Of a stretch of DNA of 64,000 nt, positions 24,336 through 32,612 are shown in pieces. The position numbers and the translations under genes were made by a program. The notes under the pieces are model-generated. The model had not been told where the DNA came from, ran no database searches, and saw nothing but the letters and a program-made list of their open reading frames with translations. The stretch spans positions 1,539,501 through 1,603,500 of the forward strand of contig NZ_OLMF01000004.1 in assembly GCF_900290195.1 (NCBI RefSeq), in the 5' to 3' direction. Every line of letters begins with the position of its first letter. The stretch's first letter is position 1. This DNA is from Anaerococcus marasmi. Lineage in GTDB: Bacteria; Bacillota; Clostridia; Tissierellales; Peptoniphilaceae.

Positions 24336-25241
24336 ATGGCAAGAGAAATTTATCTAGGAGTAGATGGTGGAGGAACCAAGACTGCCTTCCTCTTGGATGT
24401 AGATGGAAAGCGTTTTGAATCCAAGCAAATCACCATTCACCCAAAACAAGTTACAAAACAACAATTCTTTGAAATAATGAAGCTAGGAGTAGGAGATGTG
24501 TGTAAGGAAGCTGGTATAGATCCAGAAGAAATCCTCTACACCTTCGTTGCAGCTCCAGGTTACGGCCAGTACCCTGATACTGAAGCCTACATCGATGAAG
24601 GAATAAGAGAGGCTATTGGTTCAGATAGATTTACGGTGGCTAATGACTGCGTAAATGGTTGGGCAGGAAGTCTTAATGCAAAGCCTGGCATAAACTTAGT
24701 TTTAGGAACTGGACAGATAGGCTACGGTGTAGATGAAGAGGGAAATTCCATGAGATCTGGTGGTTGGGGACCACTTTTGGGAGATGAGGCGAGCGGATAT
24801 TATATAGGACTAAAGCTACTCAACCACTTTACCAAAATGAGCGATGGAAGGAGTGATAAGACTATCCTCTATGATATCATAAGAGAAAAGCTAGACCTTA
24901 AGGAAGATATGGAAATAATCGATAAGGCAGAGAAGATGAAAAGAGATGAGATAGCTTCCCTATCTAGAATATTTACCGAAGCCTTAGATAAAAAAGACAC
25001 ATATTGCGAAAAACTTCTAGAAGAAATATCTAAAGAAGCCGCAGCAGTCATAGACTCGATAATAAAGGGGCTAAACTTCAAAGAAGAAGTAAGGGTATCC
25101 TATTCAGGCGGAGTCTTCAACCTAGGAGATAGGCTGATTAAGAGGATAGAAGAAAAGTCTAAAAACAAAATAAAAATAGAAAAACCTTACACGGACCCTT
25201 CCGAGGGAGCTTTGATTTTGGCTAAGGCTTACAGTAAATAA
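24336..25241 (+). CDS. BadF/BadG/BcrA-type sugar kinase (N-acetylglucosamine/muramic acid kinase-like)
   Basis: 301 aa from ATG 24336, behind GAGGAGATATT; a longer frame has no good start. Actin-like ATPase fold: phosphate 1 loop LGVDGGGTKTAFLLD (residues 6-20), LVLGTGQIGYG, and GGWGPLLGDEASGYYIGLKLL typical of the GlcNAc-kinase branch, then VSYSGGVFNLGDRL and DPSEGALILAKAY at the end. In clostridia the family includes MurK, which phosphorylates both MurNAc and GlcNAc during cell-wall recycling. Monocistronic, with its own promoter and terminator. Confidence 0.82.
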   Translation: MAREIYLGVDGGGTKTAFLLDVDGKRFESKQITIHPKQVTKQQFFEIMKLGVGDVCKEAGIDPEEILYTFVAAPGYGQYPDTEAYIDEGIREAIGSDRFTVANDCVNGWAGSLNAKPGINLVLGTGQIGYGVDEEGNSMRSGGWGPLLGDEASGYYIGLKLLNHFTKMSDGRSDKTILYDIIREKLDLKEDMEIIDKAEKMKRDEIASLSRIFTEALDKKDTYCEKLLEEISKEAAAVIDSIIKGLNFKEEVRVSYSGGVFNLGDRLIKRIEEKSKNKIKIEKPYTDPSEGALILAKAYSK

Positions 25242-25249
25242 TAGAAACA

Positions 25250-25279
25250 GGCATCAAGCGATTGATGTCTTTTGTTTTA
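25250..25279 (+). terminator. Terminator after the kinase gene
   Basis: GGCATCAA-GCGA-TTGATGTC hairpin (25250-25269), followed by TTTTGTTTTA. Confidence 0.8.
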
Positions 25280-25336
25280 TCTTATAAAAAGTAAGATGAT
25301 ATAAATAACGATTTGGGCAAATACAAGGAGAGATTT

Positions 25337-26545
25337 ATGAAATTTGAATTTGACAAGATGCTTGAAAGACATGGGATGGATGCTATAGCAGTCGACGGCC
25401 TTGGGACTGTGCCTGGGATGAGTCCAGATAAGCCTAAGGAGGGATTTGATGTAATTCCTATGTGGGTGGCTGATATGAACTTTGCTACAGCTCCCTCAAT
25501 CCAAGAAGCCATAATAGAAAGGGCCAAGCACCCAGCCTTTGGATATTTTGCCCCAACGGATGAGTATTATCAGGCTATAATTGACTGGCATAGGGACAGG
25601 AAGGGGTTAGGCGATATAAGAAAAGAGCATATAGGATACGAAAATGGAGTCTTGGGTGGAGTAATTTCTGCTCTTAATGTATTTTGCTCAAGAGGAGACA
25701 AGGTCCTAGTCCATTCGCCAACCTATATAGGCTTTACCAATTCGCTTACCAATAATGGCTATAAGATAATTCACTCCGACCTAATCAAGGACAAAGATGG
25801 AAGATGGGTCATGGACTATGAGAATATGGAAGAGCTAATAGTTAGGGAGAAAATATCTGCAACAATCATGTGTAATCCTCACAACCCAACAGGCAGGGTT
25901 TGGAGCAAGGAAGAGTTAAGAAAGGCCTGCGACATATTCGAAAAACACGGTGTAAAGATAATCTCTGACGAAATCTGGTCCGATATAATCCTTGACGGAA
26001 ATAAGCAAACCCCAACCCAAAGCGTAAGCGACTACGCCCACGAAAACACAGTCGCCCTATACGCTCCAAGTAAGACCTTCAACCTAGCAGGACTTGTAGG
26101 ATCCTACCACATCATTTACAACGGGTATCTGAGAAATAGGATAAACAAGGAATCTTCCCTCTCCCACTACAACAGTATGAACGTCCTATCCATGCACGGT
26201 CTAATAGGAGCTTATTCTAAAACAGGTCGCGAATGGACAGATGAATTAAATCAAACTCTTACTCAAAATGTAAACTACGCTTGTGATTTTATAGAAGAAA
26301 ACTTCAAGGGAGTAAGTGTAAACAAGCCAGAAGGAACCTACATGCTCTTTGTTGATTTTAGTGAGTATTGCAAGGATAAGGGAGTTGATATAGGAGAAAT
26401 CCTAAAAAGAGGTTGGGATTGCGGAGTAGCCTGGCAAGACGGCAGATCCTTCAATGGAAAATACGCCATTAGAATGAACCTCGCCCTCCCATTAGCTAAA
26501 GTAAAAGAAGCCTTCGATAGGCTTAAGAAATATGCGGTTTTGTAG
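25337..26545 (+). CDS. PatB/MalY-type aminotransferase (cystathionine beta-lyase)
   Basis: 402 aa from ATG 25337, after AAGGAGAGATTT. Fold type I PLP enzyme. The N-terminus (MPMWVADMNFATAPSI-like region, here IPMWVADMNF) is diagnostic for the MalY/PatB branch, which cleaves cystathionine or cysteine S-conjugates to release thiols or H2S plus pyruvate. The PLP lysine is in APSKTFNLAGLVGSY (about residue 235), and NPHNPTGRVWSKEEL carries the cofactor-binding asparagine. Monocistronic; may supply methionine synthesis or degrade cysteine. Confidence 0.9.
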   Translation: MKFEFDKMLERHGMDAIAVDGLGTVPGMSPDKPKEGFDVIPMWVADMNFATAPSIQEAIIERAKHPAFGYFAPTDEYYQAIIDWHRDRKGLGDIRKEHIGYENGVLGGVISALNVFCSRGDKVLVHSPTYIGFTNSLTNNGYKIIHSDLIKDKDGRWVMDYENMEELIVREKISATIMCNPHNPTGRVWSKEELRKACDIFEKHGVKIISDEIWSDIILDGNKQTPTQSVSDYAHENTVALYAPSKTFNLAGLVGSYHIIYNGYLRNRINKESSLSHYNSMNVLSMHGLIGAYSKTGREWTDELNQTLTQNVNYACDFIEENFKGVSVNKPEGTYMLFVDFSEYCKDKGVDIGEILKRGWDCGVAWQDGRSFNGKYAIRMNLALPLAKVKEAFDRLKKYAVL

Positions 26546-26572
26546 ATTATAAATTTGAATTAGAACAAGCTT

Positions 26573-26626
26573 AAACAGAGTTAAATTAAAATAATTTTTA
26601 TTTCTTTAGGACTTAACTCTGTTTTT
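26573..26626 (+). terminator. Terminator after the PatB-type gene
   Basis: AAACAGAGTTAA (26573-26584) pairs perfectly with TTAACTCTGTTT (26613-26624), followed by TT. Confidence 0.8.
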
Positions 26627-26649
26627 GTGTATAGAAATCTATAAAAATA

Positions 26650-26677
26650 TTGCAGATTTTAAACTATAGCATATAAT
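26650..26677 (+). promoter_or_regulatory. Promoter of the deoR-pdxA2 unit
   Basis: TTGCAG (26650-26655), 16-bp spacer, TATAAT (26672-26677). Confidence 0.65.
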
Positions 26678-26716
26678 GTAAACAAAAGAAAACGGAAGGA
26701 TACGGAACCAAACGAA

Positions 26717-27472
26717 ATGTTTAATGAAGAAAGGTATGACTATATCATCTCAAAACTTAAAGAAAATGATAGAGTTAGTGTTTCAATACTTTCCAAAGAG
26801 CTTGATATTTCAGAAGTAACTATAAGAAAAGATTTGAATCATCTCGAAAAGGAAAACTTTCTAAAAAGAACTCATGGGGGAGCTGTTTTAATAAATAAGC
26901 ATGTAAGAGCAGATTCGCTAGAAAATAAAAAGAGCAAAAATATAGAAGCAAAGCAGAAGATTGCAGACTTGGCATCAAGCTTTTTAGAAGATGATCTAAA
27001 TATTTTCCTAGATGCAGGTACTACAATCCAAGCTCTCTTAGATAGTCTTACTAAATTTAAGAATCTCAATATCATAACCTATGATTTGGAGATTGCTTAT
27101 AGATTATCAAGTTTTCCCAACTTATCTGTCTATATTCTTGGCGGATACATAGATAAGGCTAGCAAAAGCTCCACTTCCCTAGAAGGCTTTGAGAATTTAT
27201 CTAATATCCACGCAGATATTTCCTTTATTGGGGCGGATGCCTTTGACGATGACTATGTCTATTCTACTTCTGAAAACAAAGGAAAAATCAAAAACAAAAT
27301 GATTTCGAATTCCTCTAAGTCGATCTTAATGACTGATTGCACAAAGTATGAGAAAAGAGCTCTTTATTCATTTAATAAATGTAAAGATTTCGATTATTTC
27401 ATAAGTGATAGAAAAAACGAAAAGTTTGTAAAGAATTTTTCTCAAAAATTAGGGGAGAAATTTATTTATTAA
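26717..27472 (+). CDS. DeoR-family transcriptional regulator
   Basis: 251 aa. N-terminal helix-turn-helix of the DeoR type (VSVSILSKELDISEVTIRKDLNHLEKENFLKRTHGGA, residues 18-54) and a C-terminal sugar-phosphate-sensing domain with DAGTTIQAL, IITYDLEIAYRL, IGADAFDDDYVY and the final LMTDCTKYEKRALYSF. DeoR proteins usually repress neighbouring sugar catabolic genes until a phosphorylated sugar binds. It lies 54 bases before pdxA2 in the same direction, so it probably controls that gene and itself. Confidence 0.9.
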   Translation: MFNEERYDYIISKLKENDRVSVSILSKELDISEVTIRKDLNHLEKENFLKRTHGGAVLINKHVRADSLENKKSKNIEAKQKIADLASSFLEDDLNIFLDAGTTIQALLDSLTKFKNLNIITYDLEIAYRLSSFPNLSVYILGGYIDKASKSSTSLEGFENLSNIHADISFIGADAFDDDYVYSTSENKGKIKNKMISNSSKSILMTDCTKYEKRALYSFNKCKDFDYFISDRKNEKFVKNFSQKLGEKFIY

Positions 27473-27526
27473 AAAGATACTATAGATTCAAATTAAAAGG
27501 TTCATAGTAAAGTAAAGGAGAGTAAT

Positions 27527-28522
27527 ATGAAAAAAAGCACGATAGCAATTACACTAGGAGATCCTGCGGGCATTGGTCCTGAAATAGTAGCTAAAACATT
27601 TAATGTAAAGGAATTATACGATAAGGCAAATCTTCTCTTAGTTGGAGATAGGTTTGTTCTTGAAAGGGCATTAGATCTTACGGGACTTGATTTAAAGATA
27701 AATATAATCGAAAATGTAGAAGATGGAAAATATGAATACGGTACAATCGACTTAATAGACTTAGGAATTATTAGGGATGATTATGATTTTGGTAAGGTAA
27801 ATGCCAAATGTGGAGAGGCTTCTTATCAGTATATAAGAAAGGCCGGAGAACTTGCCATGACCGGTAAGGTAGAATCAGTTGCGACCTCGCCTATAAACAA
27901 AGAGTCCTTAAGGGCAGCGAACGTTCCTTTTATAGGGCACACGGAGATGTTTGAGGGTATTTCTGGAGTCCATGATCCCTTAACCATGTTTGAAGTTGAA
28001 GGGCTAAGGGTCTTTTTTCTATCAAGACATCTTTCGCTAAGAGATGCTATAGACCAAGTGAAATATGATAGAATCCTTGATTATATAGAAAGATGTACAG
28101 AAGCTATGGCAAGACTTGGTCTTCACGGAAGTTTGGCTGTTGCAGGACTCAATCCACATTCTGGAGAACATGGACTTTTTGGAAATGAGGAAGTAGAAGA
28201 AGTTACGCCTGCAATCGAAGAGGCCCAAAGGAGGGGCTTTGATGTCGTAGGACCAATTGGCGCTGATTCGGTTTTCGCCCAAGCCCTCGCTGGCAAGTAT
28301 GCTGCTGTACTTTCCTTATATCACGATCAAGGCCACATAGCTACAAAAACCTATAACTTTATGAAAACTATATCTCTGACAAACTCAATGCCATTTCTAA
28401 GAACTTCAGTAGATCATGGCACAGCTTATGATGTTGCTGGTAAGAATATTGCATCAGAAGTTAGCATGGTCGAGGCAGTAAGATTAGCCGCTAAATATGG
28501 GCCAGGATTTATTAAAGATTAA
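27527..28522 (+). CDS. pdxA2: PdxA2-type 4-phospho-threonate/4-hydroxythreonine-4-phosphate dehydrogenase
   Basis: 331 aa. The PdxA family oxidises and decarboxylates 4-phosphorylated threonate-like acids with NAD. Seen: ITLGDPAGIGPEIVAK at the N-terminus, metal-binding HTEMF (His-Thr), AGLNPHSGEHG, and SLYHDQGHIATK with the second metal-binding histidines. No pyridoxine genes are nearby, whereas a DUF1537 four-carbon acid sugar kinase lies at 31176, and PdxA2 together with that kinase forms the known route from D-threonate or D-erythronate to dihydroxyacetone phosphate. Hence the PdxA2 call. Confidence 0.88.
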   Translation: MKKSTIAITLGDPAGIGPEIVAKTFNVKELYDKANLLLVGDRFVLERALDLTGLDLKINIIENVEDGKYEYGTIDLIDLGIIRDDYDFGKVNAKCGEASYQYIRKAGELAMTGKVESVATSPINKESLRAANVPFIGHTEMFEGISGVHDPLTMFEVEGLRVFFLSRHLSLRDAIDQVKYDRILDYIERCTEAMARLGLHGSLAVAGLNPHSGEHGLFGNEEVEEVTPAIEEAQRRGFDVVGPIGADSVFAQALAGKYAAVLSLYHDQGHIATKTYNFMKTISLTNSMPFLRTSVDHGTAYDVAGKNIASEVSMVEAVRLAAKYGPGFIKD

Positions 28523-28533
28523 TTTATTTGTAG

Positions 28534-28575
28534 AAGTCGCAGGATTTCTTAAAGGATTGTCCTGTGACTTTTTCT
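28534..28575 (+). terminator. Terminator after pdxA2
   Basis: AAGTCGCAGGA (28534-28544) pairs with TCCTGTGACTT (28560-28570, one G-U), followed by TTTCTTTT. Confidence 0.85.
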
Positions 28576-28638
28576 TTTGGATTAATAAATCTCCGAAAAC
28601 TTTGATAATAATTAGAAAAAAATATACATTTGGCTGAT

Positions 28639-29185
28639 GATTTGATAAATAAGCGGCAAACCAATACTGGGATAGAGGTTATTCCGACACTTTTTGAAGG
28701 AGAAAGCGTGGGGAGGATTTATGAAAATAATTAATTTTGAATCTATCAATATTGATAGATTCTTTGCGGTAGATCATATAGTTAGACCTGGTGAGACTAT
28801 TAGTGCAAAATTCATTGAAAAAAGAGCAGGAGGCAAGGGACTTAACCAATCAGTAGCCCTAGCCAAAAATTATGATTTTGTATACCATGTTGGTAATGTC
28901 GTATTTACGGTAAGTTTTTAGCGTAATATTTGTAAAATGAGAAGATAAATACCGAATTTATTAGGAAAAGCAAGAGTCTTACAGGAAATGCCCTAATCCA
29001 AGTTGATGATATGGGAGAAAATTACTTAGTTCTCTATAATAGAGTTAACTTCGACAATGATAAAGAATTCGTAGAATCTGCATTTGATAGATTGATATAT
29101 TGGTTTTACAAAATGAGATAAATATGATGGATTATGTCATCGATAAGTCCTACGAAAGGTACCTCAGATACTTCTAAACCCTTTA
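28639..29185 (+). pseudogene. Decayed ribokinase copy with its 5' region
   Basis: From 28639 the sequence parallels 34966 onward, including the upstream GATTTGATAAATAAG and the AAAGCGTGGGGAGGATTT ribosome-binding region. The reading frame from ATG 28721 is close to the intact ribokinase at 35050 for about 60 residues (for example [25 protein letters not shown]), then a deletion and frameshift end it at 28921. Matching blocks continue in other frames (AGTCTTACAGGAAA, GTTGATGATA, ATGAGATAAATATGATGGA) until about 29185, where similarity stops. A duplicate that has lost its function; the first 67 residues can still be translated but cannot fold as a kinase. Confidence 0.85.
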
Positions 29186-29471
29186 TCGATCACATAAGCT
29201 AAATTTTGTCTAAATTATTCTTTTATATTTTCACCTTTGCTTAGGGTTTTCATTAATTGTATATTAAAATAATATAGAGACTTCCTGTTATTTCGATGGT
29301 TAACGAAATTTTACACTGCGGCTGATCTTTAGGGCAAAAGTCGGCGAGCGTAATATATTACCTATTTAATAACACAATTATTTCTTTTTGCTTATAGTGT
29401 TTAAGATATAACTTGATCACGAGCTATGTCCTTAATAAATTTTCCTAGATTTTTTATTATATGAGTAAAAA
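29186..29471. other. Intergenic stretch with no recognised feature
   Basis: AT-rich sequence between the ribokinase remnant and the 3' end of the gntR gene. A moderately GC-rich island around 29320-29352 does not form an obvious terminator. No gene seen. Confidence 0.3.
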
Positions 29472-30116
29472 TTATAAATCGTTTAGATTTATACCTTTCG
29501 GTACTTCCATATGTATTAGTGTTATTTCATAAATGTGGGCAAGATCACCTTTTTCCATAGCATTTAGAATCTCTAGGTGTTCGTTATAGGTATCTTCCAT
29601 CCTACCTTCATGAGAAAGAGAAAGAATTGCTAGAGTTCTCATCTTATACATCAAGGAAGAGAAAATTGATGAAAATTGGTCGTTATCAAGATAATTAATC
29701 ATTTTAACATGAAACTTAAAGTCGTATTCGCAGAATTCTTCAATTGATTTACTAGTATTTAGAATTTTGAACATATCTTCCATATCAGTACGTAAGCTTT
29801 TGAATAAATCTTGAGCTTTTTTAGTTTTGAATTCCTTACAAATTTGTAAGGTACAATATATCTCAAGTGCTGATCTAAGTTCGAATGTCTCGTTTATATC
29901 TTTCTCTGTGATTTGATGGAGCATAAAGCCTTTATTTGGGATAATATCAATATAACCCTCCTGGGCAAGGCGGTGGACAGCATCACGCAGAGGTGTTCTG
30001 GAAATGCCAAGCTCTCTAGCTAATTTAGTCTCAGAGTATGTTTCATTATAAGATAATTTATTTTTTTTTATTAATTCTTTTAGATGATTATAAGCTATTT
30101 TATTAAGGGGAATCAT
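29472..30116 (-). CDS. GntR-family regulator, FadR (FCD) subfamily
   Basis: 214 aa. N-terminal winged helix (ETKLARELGISRTPLRDAVHRLAQEGYIDIIPNKGF, residues 28-64) and an all-helical FCD ligand domain with metal-binding residues in ELRSALE, FHVKMINYL and YNEHLEILNAM. Divergent from the ltnD-like/dtnK/gntP operon, with a palindromic operator placed between the -35 and -10 of that operon (30177-30205). It is therefore the likely repressor of the operon, with a four-carbon sugar acid as inducer. Confidence 0.9.
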   Translation of the reverse strand: MIPLNKIAYNHLKELIKKNKLSYNETYSETKLARELGISRTPLRDAVHRLAQEGYIDIIPNKGFMLHQITEKDINETFELRSALEIYCTLQICKEFKTKKAQDLFKSLRTDMEDMFKILNTSKSIEEFCEYDFKFHVKMINYLDNDQFSSIFSSLMYKMRTLAILSLSHEGRMEDTYNEHLEILNAMEKGDLAHIYEITLIHMEVPKGINLNDL

Positions 30117-30176
30117 TTAAACTCCTATTCTTTTCTTATTTATTAAGATTATACTTTAAAAAAATAATAAAAAAAC

Positions 30177-30205
30177 TTGACCGGTATACCGGTATACGAT
30201 ATAAT
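30177..30205 (+). promoter_or_regulatory. Promoter with overlapping GntR operator
   Basis: TTGACC (30177-30182), 17-bp spacer, TATAAT (30200-30205). The spacer is filled by two overlapping perfect palindromes: ACCGGTATACCGGT (30180-30193) and GTATACCGGTATAC (30184-30197). Binding here would block RNA polymerase directly. GTATAC-centred palindromes are common for FCD-type GntR regulators. Confidence 0.8.
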
Positions 30206-30272
30206 ATGAAATATAAAAACAAAACGCGTGGAAAAGGATATCCCAAATCAAAACATATAAAGGAGATTTATT

Positions 30273-31157
30273 ATGAAAACAGGATTTATTGGATTAGGAA
30301 TAATGGGTAGGCCAATGGCTAAAAACTTGATCAAAGCTGGTAAGGATCTTTTAGTATCAGATTTGAATAAGGAAGCTGTAGATCAGCTTGTAAGCTTTGG
30401 AGCAAAAGAAGCTACATACCAAGAGATTGGTAAGAAATGTGATAGGATATTCATAATGGTGCCAAGCGGAGAAATATCAAAATCTATTATTTTCTCAGAA
30501 AACGGTATCATTTCTACTGTTAAAGAAGGAACAATTGTATGTGATATGAGTTCTGTTACACCAGTTGAGTCAAAAGAATGCTACGATGGACTAAAAGAAA
30601 AGGGAGTAGGCTTTCTCGATGCGCCAGTATCAGGTGGTGAACCTGGAGCAATTGCAGGAACTTTGGCAATCATGGCGGGAGGAGATGAGGAAGTTTTCGA
30701 TCAAATGAAGGAATATTTCGATATTCTAGGCTCATCTTATCTTTTGATAGGAGAATCAGGTAGCGGTAGTGTCACCAAACTAGCTAATCAAGTGATTGTT
30801 AATAATACTATAGCAATCGTTTCCGAGGCCTTTGTTCTAGCTGCAAAAGCAGGAGCTAATCCTAGCAAAGTTTACGAAGCTATTAGAGGAGGGCTTGCAG
30901 GAAGTGCTGTTCTTGATGCTAAAATCCCAATGATAATAGAAAGAAACTTCAAACCAGGTGGACCTATACGTATAAACCACAAGGATATAAAAAACGTTAT
31001 CAACACAGCACATTCAATAGATGTACCAATGCCATATACAGCTCAACTATATGAGATTTTACAAGCACTAAAAGTTCATGGTCATATGGAAGACGATCAT
31101 GGTGGAATTGCTCAATATTTTGAGGAACTTGCTGGTATTCAGATTAAAAATAATTAG
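30273..31157 (+). CDS. Beta-hydroxyacid dehydrogenase (LtnD/GarR-like)
   Basis: 294 aa. NAD(P)-binding GFIGLGIMGRPMAKNLIKAG at the N-terminus, substrate-binding FLDAPVSGGEPGA (about residue 115), and the catalytic lysine in GSVTKLANQVIVNN (about 170). The family includes tartronate-semialdehyde reductase (GarR/GlxR) and L-threonate 2-dehydrogenase (LtnD). Next to a DUF1537 kinase and a GntP permease, an LtnD-like oxidation of a four-carbon aldonate is favoured over tartronate-semialdehyde reduction; sequence alone does not settle it. First gene of the operon behind the GntR operator. Confidence 0.8.
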   Translation: MKTGFIGLGIMGRPMAKNLIKAGKDLLVSDLNKEAVDQLVSFGAKEATYQEIGKKCDRIFIMVPSGEISKSIIFSENGIISTVKEGTIVCDMSSVTPVESKECYDGLKEKGVGFLDAPVSGGEPGAIAGTLAIMAGGDEEVFDQMKEYFDILGSSYLLIGESGSGSVTKLANQVIVNNTIAIVSEAFVLAAKAGANPSKVYEAIRGGLAGSAVLDAKIPMIIERNFKPGGPIRINHKDIKNVINTAHSIDVPMPYTAQLYEILQALKVHGHMEDDHGGIAQYFEELAGIQIKNN

Positions 31158-31175
31158 GATAAAGGAGATATAATC

Positions 31176-32600
31176 GTGGGAATAAGCGCTGATATATTAA
31201 AATCATATAAAAGTATAGATGAAAAGTATGTAGACAATCTTTTAAGTGAGGAAATAGCAAAAAACAATAACAAGATTGTAGTTTTGGATGATGATCCTAC
31301 AGGTGTACAGACTGTAAACAATATTTCTGTCTATACAAACTGGGAAAAAGATACTATTCGTGAAGCTTTCAAGGAAGATAATAATTTATTTTATATATTA
31401 ACCAATTCAAGAGGCTTTACAGAAGAATATACCAAAAAAGTCCATGAAGACATAGCTAATGTAGTAGATGAAGTAGCTAAAGAGTTTGGAAAGGAATATA
31501 TCTTCATAAGTAGAAGTGATTCAACCCTAAGAGGTCATTACCCAACCGAGACAGAAGTCCTAAAAAGAAACTATGAGAAAAATACAGGTAAGAGAATAGA
31601 TGGAGAAATCCTATGTCCTTTCTTTAAAGAAGGAGGACGCTTCACAATTGATAATGTACATTATGTTAAGTACGGAGATCAATTGATTCCTGCAAACGAG
31701 ACTGAATTCGCAGAGGATAAAACTTTCGGATACAAGGCAGCGAATATGCCGGACTATGTTGAAGAAAAAACTAATTCAAAATATAAGGCTAGCGATGTAG
31801 TATGTATTTCACTAGATGAAATACGTAACCTAGAAATTGATGCTATTAAAGAAAAGCTTATGAACATTAATAATTTTAATAAAATCATCGTAAATGCTAT
31901 TGATTATGCAGATATAAAGGTATTTTGTGTGGCTTTGTATCGTGCCATGAATGAAGGAAAAGTATTTATGCTCAGAACTGCAGCAGCTATAGTCAAGATC
32001 ATGGGAGAAGTTAAAGATAAGCCTCTGCTTACGAGAGAGGAAATGATTGTCGATGAAGTTGGTAACGGTGGAGTAATAATCGCAGGATCACACACTAACA
32101 AGACAAGTAAGCAAATAGAAGAGTTAAAGAAATTAGACAACGTTGAATTTATCGAGTTAGATGTTTCTTTAGTAAAGGATGAAGAAAAGTTTAAAGAAGA
32201 AATAAATAAATGCATTGAAAAAGAAGAAGAATTAATAAGAAACGGAAAGACAGTATGCTGCTATACAAGCAGATCCCTAATCACTGCAGATACAGGGGAT
32301 AAGGAAGATGAATTAAAGCTTTCTGTAAAAATCTCAGATGCTGTTCAGTCTCTAGTAGGTAAGCTTAAAGTTAGACCAGAGTTTATTATTGCCAAGGGTG
32401 GTATAACATCAAGTGATATCGGAACTAAGGCGCTAAAGGTAAGAAGGGCAAATGTTCTAGGACAAATAAAACCTGGAATTCCTGTATGGCAAACTGGAGA
32501 AGAGAGTTTATTTCCTAACATTTCTTATGTAATATTTCCTGGAAATGTTGGAGAGGATACGACTCTAAGAGAAGCTGTAGAAGTTTTAACAAAAAAATAA
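31176..32600 (+). CDS. Four-carbon acid sugar kinase (DUF1537; DtnK/OtnK family)
   Basis: 474 aa, GTG start at 31176 behind AAAGGAGATATAATC. These kinases phosphorylate threonate, erythronate or their 2-keto derivatives at O-4. The N-terminal domain has VVLDDDPTGVQTVNN (residues 34-48) and SRSDSTLRGHYPTE; the C-terminal nucleotide domain has the AKGGITSSDIGTKAL motif and FPGNVGEDTTL. Length and both domains are intact. Its product is the expected substrate of the PdxA2-type enzyme at 27527. No OtnC aldolase or OtnI isomerase gene is adjacent. Confidence 0.9.
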   Translation: MGISADILKSYKSIDEKYVDNLLSEEIAKNNNKIVVLDDDPTGVQTVNNISVYTNWEKDTIREAFKEDNNLFYILTNSRGFTEEYTKKVHEDIANVVDEVAKEFGKEYIFISRSDSTLRGHYPTETEVLKRNYEKNTGKRIDGEILCPFFKEGGRFTIDNVHYVKYGDQLIPANETEFAEDKTFGYKAANMPDYVEEKTNSKYKASDVVCISLDEIRNLEIDAIKEKLMNINNFNKIIVNAIDYADIKVFCVALYRAMNEGKVFMLRTAAAIVKIMGEVKDKPLLTREEMIVDEVGNGGVIIAGSHTNKTSKQIEELKKLDNVEFIELDVSLVKDEEKFKEEINKCIEKEEELIRNGKTVCCYTSRSLITADTGDKEDELKLSVKISDAVQSLVGKLKVRPEFIIAKGGITSSDIGTKALKVRRANVLGQIKPGIPVWQTGEESLFPNISYVIFPGNVGEDTTLREAVEVLTKK

Positions 32601-32612
32601 AAGGTATAAATT

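Noticed and set aside
27527-28522. PdxA of vitamin B6 synthesis
   Set aside because: No other pyridoxine genes are nearby and the context is four-carbon sugar-acid catabolism, which fits PdxA2.
28721-28921. 67-codon open frame as a genuine small gene
   Set aside because: It is the truncated start of a ribokinase copy whose remaining coding blocks follow in other frames; treated as a pseudogene.
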